The notes: a model not told the origin generated them from the sequence alone. A DNA stretch of 64,000 bases from Litomosoides sigmodontis (GCA_963070105.1 OY718806.1:10106190-10170189); one strand, 5' to 3'; shown: positions 46,446-59,265, numbered from the stretch's first letter. Made by a program: numbers and translations.

Positions 46446-49400
46446 TGAAAATTTAAAAACCATATATTGATAAAAGTAAAGTGTGCAAGTAATTATTTTA
46501 AAAAAAGTAAAATTTGATGGATTGTATTAATCAACATAAATTTTCGACACTTTTTCCAACGATAATATTCTAATGGAATTAATTTAAGCAGCAAAATGAG
46601 AATGAGTTTAAAATGCTTTTAAAAAGCTCTTAACTTTTGAAAAATGACGGCATGACTTAATAGCCAAAAAAAATTGGATAAAAAATCTAAATAAAAAGAA
46701 CCTTAGCAGAAGCTTTAGATAGCGAAAAAAAATATTTAAAGGCAAAAAAATAGTTTCAACAGTACAAAAAATTTTATTGCTAAAATGTGTCCTATTTTAG
46801 AACAAAAATTGCAATTTCTAATTAAAAATTTTTTCTAACATTTTTGTTTGCTTTATTAGAAAATTTACTTCGATATTATATTTTAATAGTTTTCTCCAGA
46901 AAACTTTCTTTCGTTCCTACAGCTTTTGTTTTCTTCTCTTTCTTCCTTTCATCTCTCAAATTTAAAATTTACACTTTTTTCTGTCATTTTACGAAAGATC
47001 CAACAAACTTTTCAACATAACAATGAAATTTTAGTGATTGCATTAAATGCTTTTATAACTTTTTAGGATTAAGTTGCAAAAAATGATTTCCTTTCTGTTC
47101 ATTTTGAATGACTCTATCAGAGAAAAATAGACTGAGAGCACTTTTCAGGCATGAAATTTTAACTGAAATGAAATGAAATCGAGCTGTCAAAGTTGGAAGT
47201 TTTCAAAATAAAATTCAATGAAACTGTACGCTCCTATCCATATGCACTACTAGTGCTCTCTTGTAAACCTTAATTTATTTTGAAATTAAACATTTCTAAA
47301 GTGGCGACTTTTAAACGGCAGGGATAAATATTGTGTGCATTTCAACTTTTCAAAAATTCGAACTTAATAGAAAATTATGATTTGTATTGATTCCTTCAAG
47401 TCACTTGTGACAACTTAAATAATTTTTTAAATTTATAAAACAACTTAAGCTAAAAAACATTTAGCCTCCCTTTCAATAGAATTCTTCTTCCATTTAGAAA
47501 CACTTCTTCGTCTTGCAAAAATTATCAGTCGAAAAAAAAATGCCAAATGAACTAATAAATGCTTTGAAATCAAAAAAAACACTTTTTTCTCGCTCGTAAA
47601 AGTGAAAAAAATTTTTAATAGCTAAATTATGAGTGATATGCATTGTAAGATATTATATTAATTGCATGGACCGGTTGCAATTTTTGTTTTTCCTATTTTT
47701 TCTTCAACCAGTTCATTACAGGTGCTAGTTTCGTGCCATCTACTTTTTTCTTTTCAACCGTCAGTGCAAATATATCAGTCTTTCCTATTTAGTCAAAAAA
47801 AAACGAAATGTGTAAAACAAGCTGATATAAACTAATTTTTAAGGTAATCATTTAATAGCTGAAATTTCAATTGAACAATTTGAAGAAAGGAAGAAATCAA
47901 CGATAAATGTAGGAATGAAATAAATTGCTTTGATTAATTGGACCATTTAAAGAGAGATAACAACGAATATGCTATTGAATACTTTTGATTTCATCAATCG
48001 AAAGAAATTCAGGCTTAGGCATTTTATTAAGTTTTTATCCGGAAGTTTTCATAAGGCATTTGTTACCGCGGAACAAATCACTTCATCATTGCTTCCGCTT
48101 CAGGAAAAACAATAAGTTTCATCATGAAACTCAAACTGAGAGTTAATTGTCAATTGCAGTGAAAGCATTGTTATCAGTTATTGTTTATCATTGAAAAATA
48201 TCATTATCAGCTGAAAACAATGAAATGTGTGGAAATGATTGCTAAAATGGTAATTATTAAGTGCTATAAATACGTATTTGTAAAAAATTCACCAAAATTT
48301 TATTCCATTTAATTTATAACTTAAATAATTTGCCGCGAAAGAAGGAATGCAATCTTATTGCCTGATGTTTCTTATTTTCATTATTTCATTTAATTCATGA
48401 AAAAAGTTTAATTGTTCCTGGCACTTTGCTTTTTTCATTTCATCAAATCTTCCATTTCAACTTTTTCTATTCAAACATCTTTTTTTCGTCGCCTTGTTAT
48501 TTGATTTTGTATGGCAGGAAATGGAAACAAAATGAATTAAACAAAATTTGAAAAAAAAATGGAGTTCGATTGCGACGAAGGATTAGAAATTTGAAATGAA
48601 TACGACATAAGCAAGTGGAAAGCGAAGTTAATCTGTGTAAGATTTTGCGAGATATGACGTTGCGATCCTTTTGTTTCAATTTAAATTTAAAAGTACCTAG
48701 AAAGATGGGAGCAATATAAAATAAACATTTTTCATTGGTAGCCACACAATTTTGAAAAAGATTATTTAAATGTTACAGATAAAGGATGTGCTGTGTGTTT
48801 TATATATTATAATAGCAAGCGATTAAGGTATAATTTTTAATGGAAAATAGAAAACCATAAATCATTCAACAGTAAATTATTTCTCACAAAGGTGTTGAAA
48901 GATCGAGCAGATTAATATCTTTCATTGTTAGCTGGAAAATGTGCCATCGTTTAATCAGCCGTTGTTTTGCATAGGAAGTAAATTACGATGATAAGATCAA
49001 TGAATTTAATATCCTATCAAATATTTCAGTACAATAAAAATAAACAGCAGCAAGAAATTTATTTATTACAATTTATGATTTAGTTTAAAGCAAGGAGTTA
49101 TATGTAGTCTTCTCAAATGTAACAGAAAATTGTAAATAATCAGTCAGTAGTCAGTAATCAATAAAAGTGTAAAAATTTAATTCACAGAAAATTAATGCTA
49201 GGAAATATTTCAAGCTTTGATATCCCTACAAAATGATTATCATTAATCAATTTTAGAAAAAATATTCTCGTATATCCATTGTAGTTTCTCTCAGAAATTT
49301 CAAAATTCGTTTTACAAAAAATCTCTTTACTGCAATTGATATTTTTTTGCTGCATTCTTATCATCTGAATAAATAATTTTTTATGCTTTAATTCAATTTT

Positions 49401-52400
49401 TTTTACTTCGAACAATGTCCTAAGGATAAAGCTGATGTAAGCTATCATCTGATTGCTAACAACGACAATGTCATTTGTAGACACATATTGGTCGCCCATT
49501 TGCTCTAATGCTAATAGAAATCTCAAATTCTTAGCATTATTATGATGAATTCATATTTGAACTTATATATAACATTTTTGCACTGCATTTTTGAAAAATT
49601 GAAAATTAATCATATTTTGTATGATACGAAATTGTGTTAAAAATTTTTTGGGTAGCAATAATTTTTAATGCTTTTTGTTTTTGACTGTTATTTTTGATGT
49701 TTTCGATTTGCAATTATTATTAACAATTTAAGGTTCTTGTAAAATAAACGATTTGTTAATTTGCTAATTGAAATATTTTCCTGTTATACTCATTTTGATC
49801 AGAAATTTCTTCATTTTTTTTTTCATCTTAATTTTTGCATTTTTCCAAAATCTTGTTTTTTTCGCTTACTTTTATCCACTTAATTATCCAATCTATTATT
49901 TATTTGCCTAATTGATAGGAGTAAATTACTGTTGAAAACACCTAATTGATAATATTCGATGAAATTCGTTGAAATTTTTTTTTTGGTGGGGAAAAAAAAG
50001 ATGAGATGAAGAACGATGATGTAGGAAGGGAAATCTTCAACATCACGATGATGCATGCAACAAATGCAACATCAAAACATTATTCCTGTCTCTGAAAAAG
50101 CCCCACCTAATTGTTGAGCCTATTCAGTTTTTTAAATTTTTTCCCAAAAAATTTACATTATCTTTCATAATTATTAATTTTATGCAATTTCATTCCGTAT
50201 AAGTAATCATAATTTTCTAAGTACATAGTTAATTGTCATTAATTTCTCCACATTTTATTGTGCAAAAAATTTTCTAAAGTGATTACATAAATTTTTAACG
50301 CTATTTAATGTCCAATTAAAAAAAAACGATTTACTTTTTTATGTTACTCATTTCCTTGTCTTTTACAATTACCGATAATGATGGTGATGATGTGAATTTT
50401 AAATGTGCTATAAAAATACTATTATTTTAATTTGATAGTAATTCATAATTTGAAAAAGGACAGGAAAATATAATTGCTTTAAATTTTGAAAAGCAAATTA
50501 TAAAATTGGAAAAAGATGAAAAACCGATGAATTCATCAACTAAAGTTAATTAATTATTGGCAAAAAGGAAAAACTGACAAATTAACTTGACAGGATAATG
50601 TTTCCTAGCAAATTTTGCGTAACTTAAGGGTTCATATTAAAATTCAAAAAGGAATAAATAAAATAATGTACAAATCAAAACAACAATTTGGAAATAGCAA
50701 TGAGAGAAAATTTTCTGGAGGGAAAAGAAAGCATTTTTTATTTTTAAGTGGAAAAATATTGAAATATTTTAGAAAATTGATGGTATAATAAGTGACCGCC
50801 ATTTTCCTTATTAATATAATGATAGAAGGAAAGGTCACAAAAATTAATCAATTGAAAGGAATAAAAGTATGAAATTAAATTTTCTTATTTTAGATAAAAG
50901 TTAACTTGTAATTAATAAGAAGTAAAATTTACCAGAATGATAAAGTGTTGTCTAGCCATGCGTGTTGAAAGTGATGACATGTATCATATGGGATATTTTC
51001 CAAAAACAAAAATAAAATGATAGATAAATGGATGGAGGAGAAGAGGGCAACGGAGGGGAACGGGTATGAGAAGGAGCGGTAATGAAAGGCTTGAAGAAAC
51101 GGGTTTAAATTTGCCTCCTACGAAATTCAACACCCTTTCTACACTTTTTTTTTTATTGCTCTTTTCCTTTTTCTTTGAACTTCCTTCTTTTGAATTAAGT
51201 TTACAAGCTAACATGGTCATGCGTAGTAAGCCGAAAAGGAAAAAAAAAGCAAGAAAAGGAAAATATGAATAGTTGTTAACTTCCCATCAGTTAAATTTAA
51301 ACTATTTAAAACAAATACCATGTAAAAATTTATTCGCACTAAATTAAATTAATGTCTGAGTAATTAAATTTTTAATATAAGCATTTTATGATTTTCAAAA
51401 AAGCCCATTCGAGTAATTTTACCAATGTTTATTTCTCAGTGTCATCCTTATATCATTAAAATTTTTTTCTTTGGTTAAAAAATTTAAATGATATAAGGGT
51501 GACACTGATTCTGGGAAACTCTCAGATAACAAACAATCTATTATCTCATATTTGCAATGGAAAGTAATAATATGGTGATATTATGATAAGAACAACAGTG
51601 TTATCATTGCTGAAAATATCATTCGTACAGCGGAAATGAAAATTTTCACCCTTTTCATTACAATTTTTTTTTGCTAATTCATATATAATAATTTACAATG
51701 CTGCGAAAATATTTTGTGCCTTTATTTGGATAATAATGGTATGACATTTAATATTTCATTGCTAAAGTTTATTATTTACTATTCTTATTTATTTTTGTTT
51801 TAATTTATCACTTACTATTTACTACTATAAAATTTATTATTTCATTACTGCCATTCAACATTACTTAAATATTTTATTACCAAAGAAAATTATTTTGGTC
51901 AGACTTGTTTGGCACAAAATCTTCTGCTCAAATACCTAAAGGATGAAGTAAAATGTCTTTTACAGCTCCTCCACTTTTCCGCGGTAAATCCGACTATTAG
52001 CTATTTATTGTAGTCACATTACAGTGCACTTCACTTCTTTGTTTTCGGTGGAAGAAGTATGAAATAATAAAGTTCAAATTCTTTTGATGAGCTCAGCGGA
52101 ACGTCATTACATTACCATATCGCTCACATAAACTCGGCATCAAATAGAAACGAGCTGATAACCTGTTGTTTAGTTATATACCAGTGGTGAAACTATGAAA
52201 TCAATGCTATCAGTCAAATTGCTTAAATTGTCCTCTTGCCATTAGCATTAGTGGCAGTGATAAAATTGATCACAACTGTTAATTATTTATGTCGAAGTGC
52301 TAGACTTGTCAATACAGCTTGGTAAAAAAACTTCATTGTTATCGTTATCGTTATCATCATCATCACTGTCATTATTAATTATTGAATGCAGTAGTTATCG

Positions 52401-53941
52401 TATTTGCTGATTTCGTTATCACAATTCTACAAGCATTTTAGCAATAGGCTATCATTACTATCAGAGTTAAAATTAACATTTTCGTGCACATTCAGCAATA
52501 TTCTTTTCGATTGAGTTGCACAGTGCACAGTTCAAATTTTTTAATTTTTGTTTTTTTTTAGTAAATCAAATTAATGAAGAAAATAAATGTTTTGTTTTCC
52601 GTGACTTGAAATGTGATGTGAAGTAATTCAGATGTTTGGGAAAATTCCCGGCAATTAGCGGGTAGAAGGAAGGGTACGAGTGACGCGTGGCAATGGTTTT
52701 CGAACCTGAATCGCCGATACTTCATGACTTACAATGCTGTTGATTGATCTGTTTGAAAAGTTTTCTTTGTTTGCGGTTTTTTTTTTAAAAAATTAAATTC
52801 CTCCGTTTTTCCTTTTCCTCTTTTTACTCCTAGCTTCTCCCTCACCCTTTCTTCCTCTTCCTTCCCCTCCCTCCCTCTTCTTCCTCCCAGAAAAAAATCA
52901 CGTTTCAGCGAGAAGAATTTCAAAAATATTGATTAAAAGCGAAAAGCTAAAAAGTGTGGAATTTCAAATATAGAAAATTGCAGTTTGTCAACAATTCATG
53001 AATTCTTCGAATTGCTTTTTTTCTTTCTTTCACCAATCTCACAATTTAATTGAGCAAGCTTCACCATTACGTAGTATTTGAGCATCAAAACAAATTTTTA
53101 TTAGAGGTAAAAGGACAAGGAACATTCAGGTAATTGTGATGCAAAGTTTAAAAACTGTAAAGAAGAATATCAAATTAGGCATGCGAATAATTATTTTAAT
53201 TAGCAGTTTAAGTAAAACGGTCAATCTTGAATTGTAAAATCTGGTTGTAAAGAACGACACCTTACTCGGGAAGAAAATAGTGTTTTACAAAAGGAAAAGA
53301 GTGAAATGGAAAAGAGCGCTAGTCAAACATCAATAACGAAAAAGTATAATTCGTGTTTCTTTTGAAAATCAAACGGCCACACTGATATTATCGTTGAGAA
53401 GTAAAAAAAAAAAAAACACCTGTTTCTCGTAAATTGAAAGAACTATCCGATTTTAACAAAAGATAAGCAGAAATGGGCACTACCTTTGCAGGGGAAGAAA
53501 AAATTAACAAAATCCACCAACTGATTCCAGAAAAAAATTCTCTTTTTTTCTCCCTTTTTCCCAGAAAATTCTCAACAAATTCACAATGTTTGTTGAAAAA
53601 TTATTCGAAACTTTACAATTTATCTAAATTATTAAAATATATGGTAATTCACTTGCAAATATATTAATCACAGATCATTCAATACTTTTAATTCGCTTAT
53701 TTTAATTTTTAACTTCCACTGCTTGAAACGTTATGACGTGTTAGCGTTAAAGACGAGATAAAGAAATGAATGAAATGCTTGAAAAGTTTCTTGAAAAATG
53801 AAGCTAATCTTATTTTCAATGAATTCCCTGAAGGGATAAAAATTTAAGATTCCATTGTAACATGCATAAACCATAAAATTAATGAAAATCAACCATAAAA
53901 AGAAAGAAAAAATTTGATAACCAAGATTATCATTTTACTCG
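46446..53941. other. Gene-poor AT-rich region
   Basis: The missing 5' exons of the vWA gene should lie in the left part, but I could not place them. Remaining ORFs (for example minus 49182-49526 and 50984-51220) have skewed composition and no recognisable motif. An inverted repeat at 51437-51507 is listed separately. Confidence 0.45.
51437..51507. repeat. Inverted repeat with about 31-base arms
   Basis: Arms beginning CAGTGTCAtCCTTATATC and its near-exact inverse enclose a short loop (TCTTTGGTT region), with two to three mismatches. It could be a small foldback or MITE remnant. Confidence 0.8.
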
Positions 53942-54288
53942 TTACAGGTCTGAACCAAAATTATGACGTTCACGTTTCATTTCTCGGATAAATTCTACGA
54001 AGAAAGCAGAACAAATCATATAGAGTGCGCATACTAAATCTGTCATTCATATTCAACATTCTTTTTGCTGAGAACATTCTTATCTCGAGAATTGAAATTC
54101 TCGAATTTTAAATTTACAGCAGAACATGTAACCATAGGAAAGCACTGCGTCGGAACGAATTTGGTAGGAAAACGAACAGAATGTGCGGAATTCACAACAG
54201 TCAGTTGGTCAATTTCAATCTTCATTTGCCTGCTCAAAATGCTCGGTGTATCCGGTTCAGCTCTTTCTCAAGCAATAAATTTCGGATG

Positions 54289-54618
54289 TTACTCCATATC
54301 CATGCGTATGTTAAAAGACGGTGCAGCATCGCTTAAGTGCCATTTCAATTTTTTCTGAAACCTTTTTGCCTAAACAAATAGTTAAAATCAAACCTTATCT
54401 TTAGTCAATAAGAGTTGAAAATCTGTCCAAAGCGATTTTAAAAAGTTTCATCCGGCCCCAATCCCTCGCCGTGCTCTTTCTTTCGAAAAAAAAAAACCAT
54501 TGCGACTTACATCTATTGCACCCATGTAACGCAAACGCTTCACAAAGTAAGATGGCTTAGGCGTCCCATTCCGAATTTCCTCTCTTGCCCATTTAATCAA
54601 CATTTGATTACTCACCAT
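54289..54618 (-). CDS. Candidate small two-exon protein, 62 aa, unrecognised
   Basis: Exon 1 (54511-54618) starts MVSNQMLIKWAREEIRNG and ends ...YMGAID at a GTAAGT donor in phase 0. Exon 2 is 54289-54369 behind a TTTGTTTAG acceptor, or begins 15 bases later behind TTTCAG; both keep frame to a TAA stop. An acceptor (AACTTCAG, minus-strand coordinate about 54660) sits 41 bases before the ATG, fitting trans-splicing. The product is basic and amphipathic with a short hydrophobic start, and no family was recognised. It lies about 600 bases downstream of dph-3 on the same strand, so operon membership is possible. Some in-frame hydrophobic codons precede the chosen ATG without another ATG. Confidence 0.35.
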
Positions 54619-54859
54619 TACACAAATTATTACTAGTTGTAATAAAACTGCGTATGAGACTGAAGTTCCCGACAACTATCCTCAACAGTGTCAAGCATAG
54701 GAAGTGTTTGAAATCCTGACAGCGCTTGTATAATTTGTCGTACATATTTCACACATGTAACGGCATACTCTATTGCTTATGCAAGACTGACAATGGACAG
54801 AAAACAAAATCCTTAAAACTGTGATGTATAAAATTATAAACTTAGTACACTGAATAACG

Positions 54860-55160
54860 AATTTAGCACGTCGAAGCAATAGACAAACCTAGCAAATTGA
54901 CAGAATTAGCAAGTCCAAGGAAATAGATAAATCTAGCAAAACGACAAATTGACAAACCAAAGCAAATTCATTAAGTTAAAAAACGAAAAAGCAAATCGAT
55001 AAATTAAGAAAATGCAAGTGGAAAGCAATTGATAAATCTAGTAAAATGACAGATTAGTGAAATGAACCAAAGCGACCAAGTTAGAATGTCAAAAGAGAGA
55101 AGCATAGTCACCAAGTTACAGAGATCTGAAGCAGATAGACTAAGAAAATTGACAAATTTT
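54860..55160. repeat. Degenerate tandem-like repeat downstream of dph-3
   Basis: Variants of GATAAATCTAGCAAAACGAC and AAATTGACAAACCAAAGC recur at about 54880, 54926 and 55031 with substitutions and length changes. It is probably an old, decayed tandem repeat between dph-3 and the next candidate gene. Confidence 0.45.
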
Positions 55161-55213
55161 AATTCAGTATAACTTTCGTCCAAGTGTTTTACAGTGTATT
55201 GTATGTTGACGGT

Positions 55214-55636
55214 TCATACGCAGACCACTTTCGCTTCTCCAATATTGATGCTTGGCAGAATTTCTAATTTAATGAACAGATCTGGGTCATAGATTACTCG
55301 AACGCTGAGGGAGCAAGTGGTACATGTAGCTATATCTTCACCGGACTCAATCATATCTCTGGAAAAAAGACGTATCCGACATACAAAATTTACTCATATT
55401 TTGGAAACGCTAATATCATGAATCTCGCCTTTCCCTAATTTTGAAACGTAATTTTTAAAATTGATATAATTGAACAAGTAAGATCACAAAAAGCCTCAGC
55501 AACATGTATGTTGAATCACTTACTTCGAAATTACAAACTGATCACCACACGGACACGGATAGCTATATGATCTTGTAAATTCATCGTATTCGAAATCTTC
55601 AATATCTACTTCGTCATGGAATACAGATACGGCCAT
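55214..55636 (-). CDS. dph-3: Diphthamide biosynthesis protein 3 (DPH3/KTI11, CSL zinc finger), 85 aa
   Basis: Small electron-carrier zinc-ribbon protein. In the known family it donates electrons to the Dph1/Dph2 radical enzyme in the first step of diphthamide formation on elongation factor 2, and is linked to Elongator function in tRNA modification. Two exons: 55524-55636 and 55214-55358, joined in phase 2 with GTAAGT and CCAG borders. The N-terminus ([18 protein letters not shown]) and the metal ligands YPCPCGD (C28, C30) and ATCTTCS (C50, C53) are diagnostic. Length matches the usual 82-85 residues. The ATG at 55636 lies 11 bases behind a TTTCAG acceptor, suggesting a spliced leader. It is divergent from the MKK4-type kinase. 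Cytosolic. The identification is firm. Confidence 0.93.
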
Positions 55637-55653
55637 TCACGATCTGCCTGAAA
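55637..55653 (-). promoter_or_regulatory. Probable spliced-leader acceptor of dph-3
   Basis: Minus-strand TTTCAG ends at 55648 and leaves an 11-base leader before the ATG at 55636. An upstream cis-spliced exon cannot be excluded. Confidence 0.5.
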
Positions 55654-55778
55654 TTAATCTAATTAGTTGAGGGGAAGAATAAAAAGATACATACATTGCA
55701 ATTGTTTATAATGGATACTGCTCTGCTGAATAAAACAGTTGATCACTTATAGATATTAATCATACAGAGTATGAATTT

Positions 55779-56036
55779 CTACTCTCTGAGGGAAAACTTA
55801 TCCCACTCCGTCTTGCGGGGCACCAGGAAAAACCTTCCAGTGTGCTGGACATCCATAGTGGCATCAAACCATTGCCAATCACTGTACAGCAGAAAAAGTA
55901 ATTCAAATCGATCAAAATTTGCACGTCTGTGGAGCTCATTCCAAAATACATGCTTCAACTCAAAAATTTTCGAGCTAACTTCAAATTCTCCTTGCCAAAA
56001 AAATTCTAAGAATGTAGAACTCCCCCTATCTAACAC
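55779..56036 (-). other. Unassigned minus-strand open frame, 85 codons
   Basis: An open frame with protein-like composition (for example DWQWFDATMDVQHTG and FFLVPRKTEWDKF) ends at a TAG at 55779, 143 bases before the dph-3 start. It has no ATG near its beginning but follows a possible acceptor (CGTTTAG), so it could be the last exon of an upstream gene, or leader sequence. Family not recognised; overlapping frames on both strands are also open. Confidence 0.25.
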
Positions 56037-56415
56037 GCGCTGCTAAACGCTGCTCAAAACTCAAAACGGCGCAAACCTCAAAACCTCAAAACGGCGAGCG
56101 TGACGTCATTTTAGGAAACTTGCCAGACATTAAGCGCTGCGCAACGGTGGCCTATGCGATGGACGCTACGCAAATTTTACTTCTCTAGTAGTAAGAGGTA
56201 AGAGGAAGAAGCATTGGGTGGTTCGGTTTCGGTTCACATGCAGGAGTGCTGGTTTTTCCATTCTTTCGAGGTGTTCCGTGTATTCGTCCATAAAGTAGTA
56301 GAAAACGCCGAATCCTGGTCCCATTTGTCTAACTATGAATTTTTTCCATTTCTTAAATTATTTATGGTTTTCATGGATATTCACTATTTATTTCATTTTT
56401 CATTGACTTTTCCAG
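56037..56415. promoter_or_regulatory. Divergent promoter region between dph-3 and mkk-4
   Basis: GC-richer stretch with two copies of CTCAAAACGGCG (about 56066-56098) followed by the palindrome TGACGTCA (56101-56108), the consensus cAMP-response/ATF element. It lies between divergently transcribed genes and probably serves one or both. The motif is seen directly; the function is inferred. Confidence 0.45.
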
Positions 56416-56465
56416 GACCGTACGATGGTGAATTATCCCTACTCATTTATCTAAGCGAATTGCAG
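56411..56465 (+). promoter_or_regulatory. mkk-4 leader with two possible acceptors and a 9-codon uORF
   Basis: Acceptor TTTTCCAG ends at 56415. If used, the leader would carry a short upstream ORF (ATG 56425, stop 56454, peptide MVNYPYSFI). A second acceptor GAATTGCAG ends at 56465 and would remove it, leaving a 31-base leader before the kinase ATG at 56497. Confidence 0.35.
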
Positions 56466-56496
56466 TAGTTCCGAAAGGATATCATCGCCGGGGAAG

Positions 56497-58568
56497 ATGG
56501 CGGAACGACCGGCGTCACTTGACGTGGGACGTTTCAATTTAAAGCTGGACTTCCCACCCTTACCTGATGTGAAAACATCACCACAGCTGTTAGTTATCTG
56601 AACTTTCAGTTGAAATCTGCAACTTTTAAAACAAAGGAAAACTGTTGATTTCCTTGTAAAACACGCAGTTTCCAAAATTCACTTACAGCACACGCTTTGT
56701 ATGAGCGTATTGCACCATCAAGTTAGATAAGTATTTCAGCACATACTTGCGAACTCATTCCGCAGGTAAGTTGCGTTTTCCGCCAGACAAAGAATATGAA
56801 TTTACATGTAATGATCTCATCGACAAAGGCGAGATTGGTCGTGGAAATTTTGGGACGGTTAGCCGGATGCTTCATACGAAATCTGGAACTGTTTTGGCTG
56901 TTAAGGTGAGAATTCTTTAAAGAATATTGACACTTTATATTAAAATTTAGCTTGGAAGTCATTGTTACCTGTACATTATTTTGAAATGGTTCTGTCCGTA
57001 ACGAATTTATTTTTCAGCGTATTCGATCCAATACTGTAAATTCAACAGAGCAAAAGCATTTGCTTATGGAACTTGAAGCAATTATGAATAGCCAGTGTGA
57101 AAACATTGTTCGCTTTTACGGTGCTATCTTTACCGAAGTAAATAGATTTCATTTCACCGGTCTGCCTTTATTTATGCTTTGACAACTTCATTATTTTCAT
57201 GAATTTGCTTGATTGAAAATGAAAGCTTTATAGTGTGACTGTTGGATATGTATGGAATTAATGGATATCTCTCTGGAAAGACTTTATAAAATAGTGTATG
57301 AAGAAGGAAGTTGTATGCCTGAAGATATGATTGGATATATTGCAGTTTCGGTAAGTTTCATTCAAACTGACCGATCTGGAGAGTTTATTTCTCTAAAATT
57401 TTTGATTAAAAGGAAAAATATAGTTTATTTTTCGAAGGTTGGTCAATAAGGTTTACGAACTGATTGATGTAATTTTTTTTTTTTGTTTCAGACAGTGAAC
57501 GCTCTCAGCTATCTCAAAGAAGATTTAAAAATAATTCATCGGGGTTAGTTTGATTAATTCCATACCTTTTGAAATTTCAAAGTATCAGCTTCTGAAATAT
57601 TGATCAGTTTTGCTGACTATTATCCACATCTTTCAGATGTTAAACCGTCCAACATTTTGCTGGATCGGAAAGGACATATAAAACTGTGCGATTTTGGTAT
57701 AGCCGGTCACTTAATCGATTCCATTGCTAAAACTCAAGATGCAGGTTGCCGGCCGTATATGGCGGTGCGTTTTCATTTCATAAAAATCTCCACTGTTTTG
57801 AAACTTGATTAATTAATGGAATTAAATTTTAATATAGTTTCATTCAATGCTGACTCATTGTAGCCTGAACGACTCCAATCGAATGAGCCGTACGATGTTC
57901 GGTCTGATGTGTGGTCGTTGGGCATAACTCTAGTAAGTGTATAACCAGGCATGGATGTGCCTCAGTTCATCACATTTCAATAAACTCGTAAAGAAAGTAA
58001 ATTAATTGATTTTGTTTGGTTTGACATCGAAAGTGCAACAGTAGATAAGCTTTTTATTTCCAGTTTGAAGTTTCAACAGGACGATTTCCATTCTCAGCTT
58101 GGGATTCACCATTCCAACAATTGCAAGAAGTGGTGAATGGTGAACCTCCAATTATGCCGCCTGGAACATATTCCACATGCTTGGTTACATTTATCAACCA
58201 CTGGTAATTTTCGTGTTTCTTATTTTTGTTTTTTTTTTTATGAAATGAAAACGCTGTTTGCGCTGCGATATTTTTGTAAACCAATTCTATTCGTTTTTTT
58301 TTGTCGTCGAAACTGTATGATTAAAATATAGCTAATTACGAGTGTGATTTCCAGCCTAATCAAGGGCAAGGATGAACGACCGAAATACAATGTTCTCATG
58401 ACAATGGATTTCTACAAAACATACAACGTACAGGATGCAAATGAAGTTGCTCGAGCTAAGGCAATTGTTGGAATATTTGTTTCTAACGTTCTAGGAGATA
58501 ATAATACTAATGCAAGCGACAACAATATGTGCAGAGCACTTAGGTCTAACTGGATACATTTTTCCTGA
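56497..58568 (+). CDS. mkk-4: Dual-specificity MAP kinase kinase, MKK4 type, 365 aa
   Basis: MAPKK that in relatives phosphorylates JNK and p38 MAP kinases in stress, axon and synapse signalling. Nine exons: 56497-56588, 56740-56905, 57018-57137, 57234-57350, 57492-57543, 57637-57764, 57864-57932, 58064-58203, 58355-58568, with consistent phases (1,098 nt). N-terminal FNLKLDF (13-19) resembles the LKLNF MAPK-docking site of human MKK4, and [10 protein letters not shown] also matches it. Kinase core: glycine loop [11 protein letters not shown] (61-71), catalytic lysine K86, HRD (181-183), DFG (201-203), activation loop [19 protein letters not shown] with phosphosites S211 and T215. All catalytic residues are present, so it should be active. 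The [12 protein letters not shown] loop favours MKK4 over MKK3/6 or MKK7. The C-terminal tail after FVSNVL is Asn-rich and not conserved. Cytosolic. Confidence 0.94.
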
Positions 58569-59259
58569 AATTTACGGGTTATAGTAGAATGTTAACTACA
58601 CTTATCTTTTTATTTTAGCCTCTTCCGATTTCAATATTTTTCTTTGCTATTAAATCTATTAATTCTATTAAATCTTTTTATCTCTAAAAATATTTATCTT
58701 TCTTTGTAATATTATGTCTCACAAAAGCTTTTTCCGTATTAGGGTCTCGTATATTAGTTTAATAACTGATTCCTTAAACGGTAATTCTAAGAGATAGTTT
58801 TCTTTCATTGCAAATCATTTGGTTTTGTTTTTCATCCTGTAAACTAGGTTCTGATCTCAGAAAGGTATTCACTGTATGTAAATTGTGAGACTTTATCCGG
58901 TTCTATGAAAGGGATGATGCCATGTTCACTTGAGTTTTAGCCAGTAAGAATATCGCTTGAGTTAGTATGGAACTATTACTCATGTGATATTGGTTAGTGT
59001 ATTATTTCATAGTTTGATGATGCCTAGATTTGGTTAATCTAAATGTACCGTTTACATCACAAACTGAGTGTTCCAACGACACTCGCAGACACTTAGTTTT
59101 ATATTTAGTCGTTTTATTTTCTAAAATAATCTAACTGCAGTAAGAAGTAACTGTGAGACGTATCTGGCTAATCATTTTACGTATTGTATGCATTTTATTA
59201 ATCAATAAGACATTAACAACAAATTATTGTTTTGTATATTGGGTCAGTTGCAAATATAA

Positions 59260-59265
59260 AATAAA
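59260..59265 (+). terminator. Candidate poly(A) signal of mkk-4
   Basis: AATAAA lies about 690 bases after the mkk-4 stop. The stretch 58569-59616 contains no other gene and is read as 3' UTR plus a short convergent gap. Confidence 0.35.

Noticed and set aside
49182..49526. 114-codon minus-strand ORF, considered as a channel or receptor exon
   Set aside because: Lys/Ile/Asn-skewed composition typical of AT-rich random frames and no motif.
53942..54046. 34-codon minus-strand ORF with a hydrophobic start and KRERHNFGSDL end, briefly considered as a polycystin-like channel exon
   Set aside because: No flanking exons with polycystin motifs were found and phases do not join the neighbouring candidate gene; too short to support.
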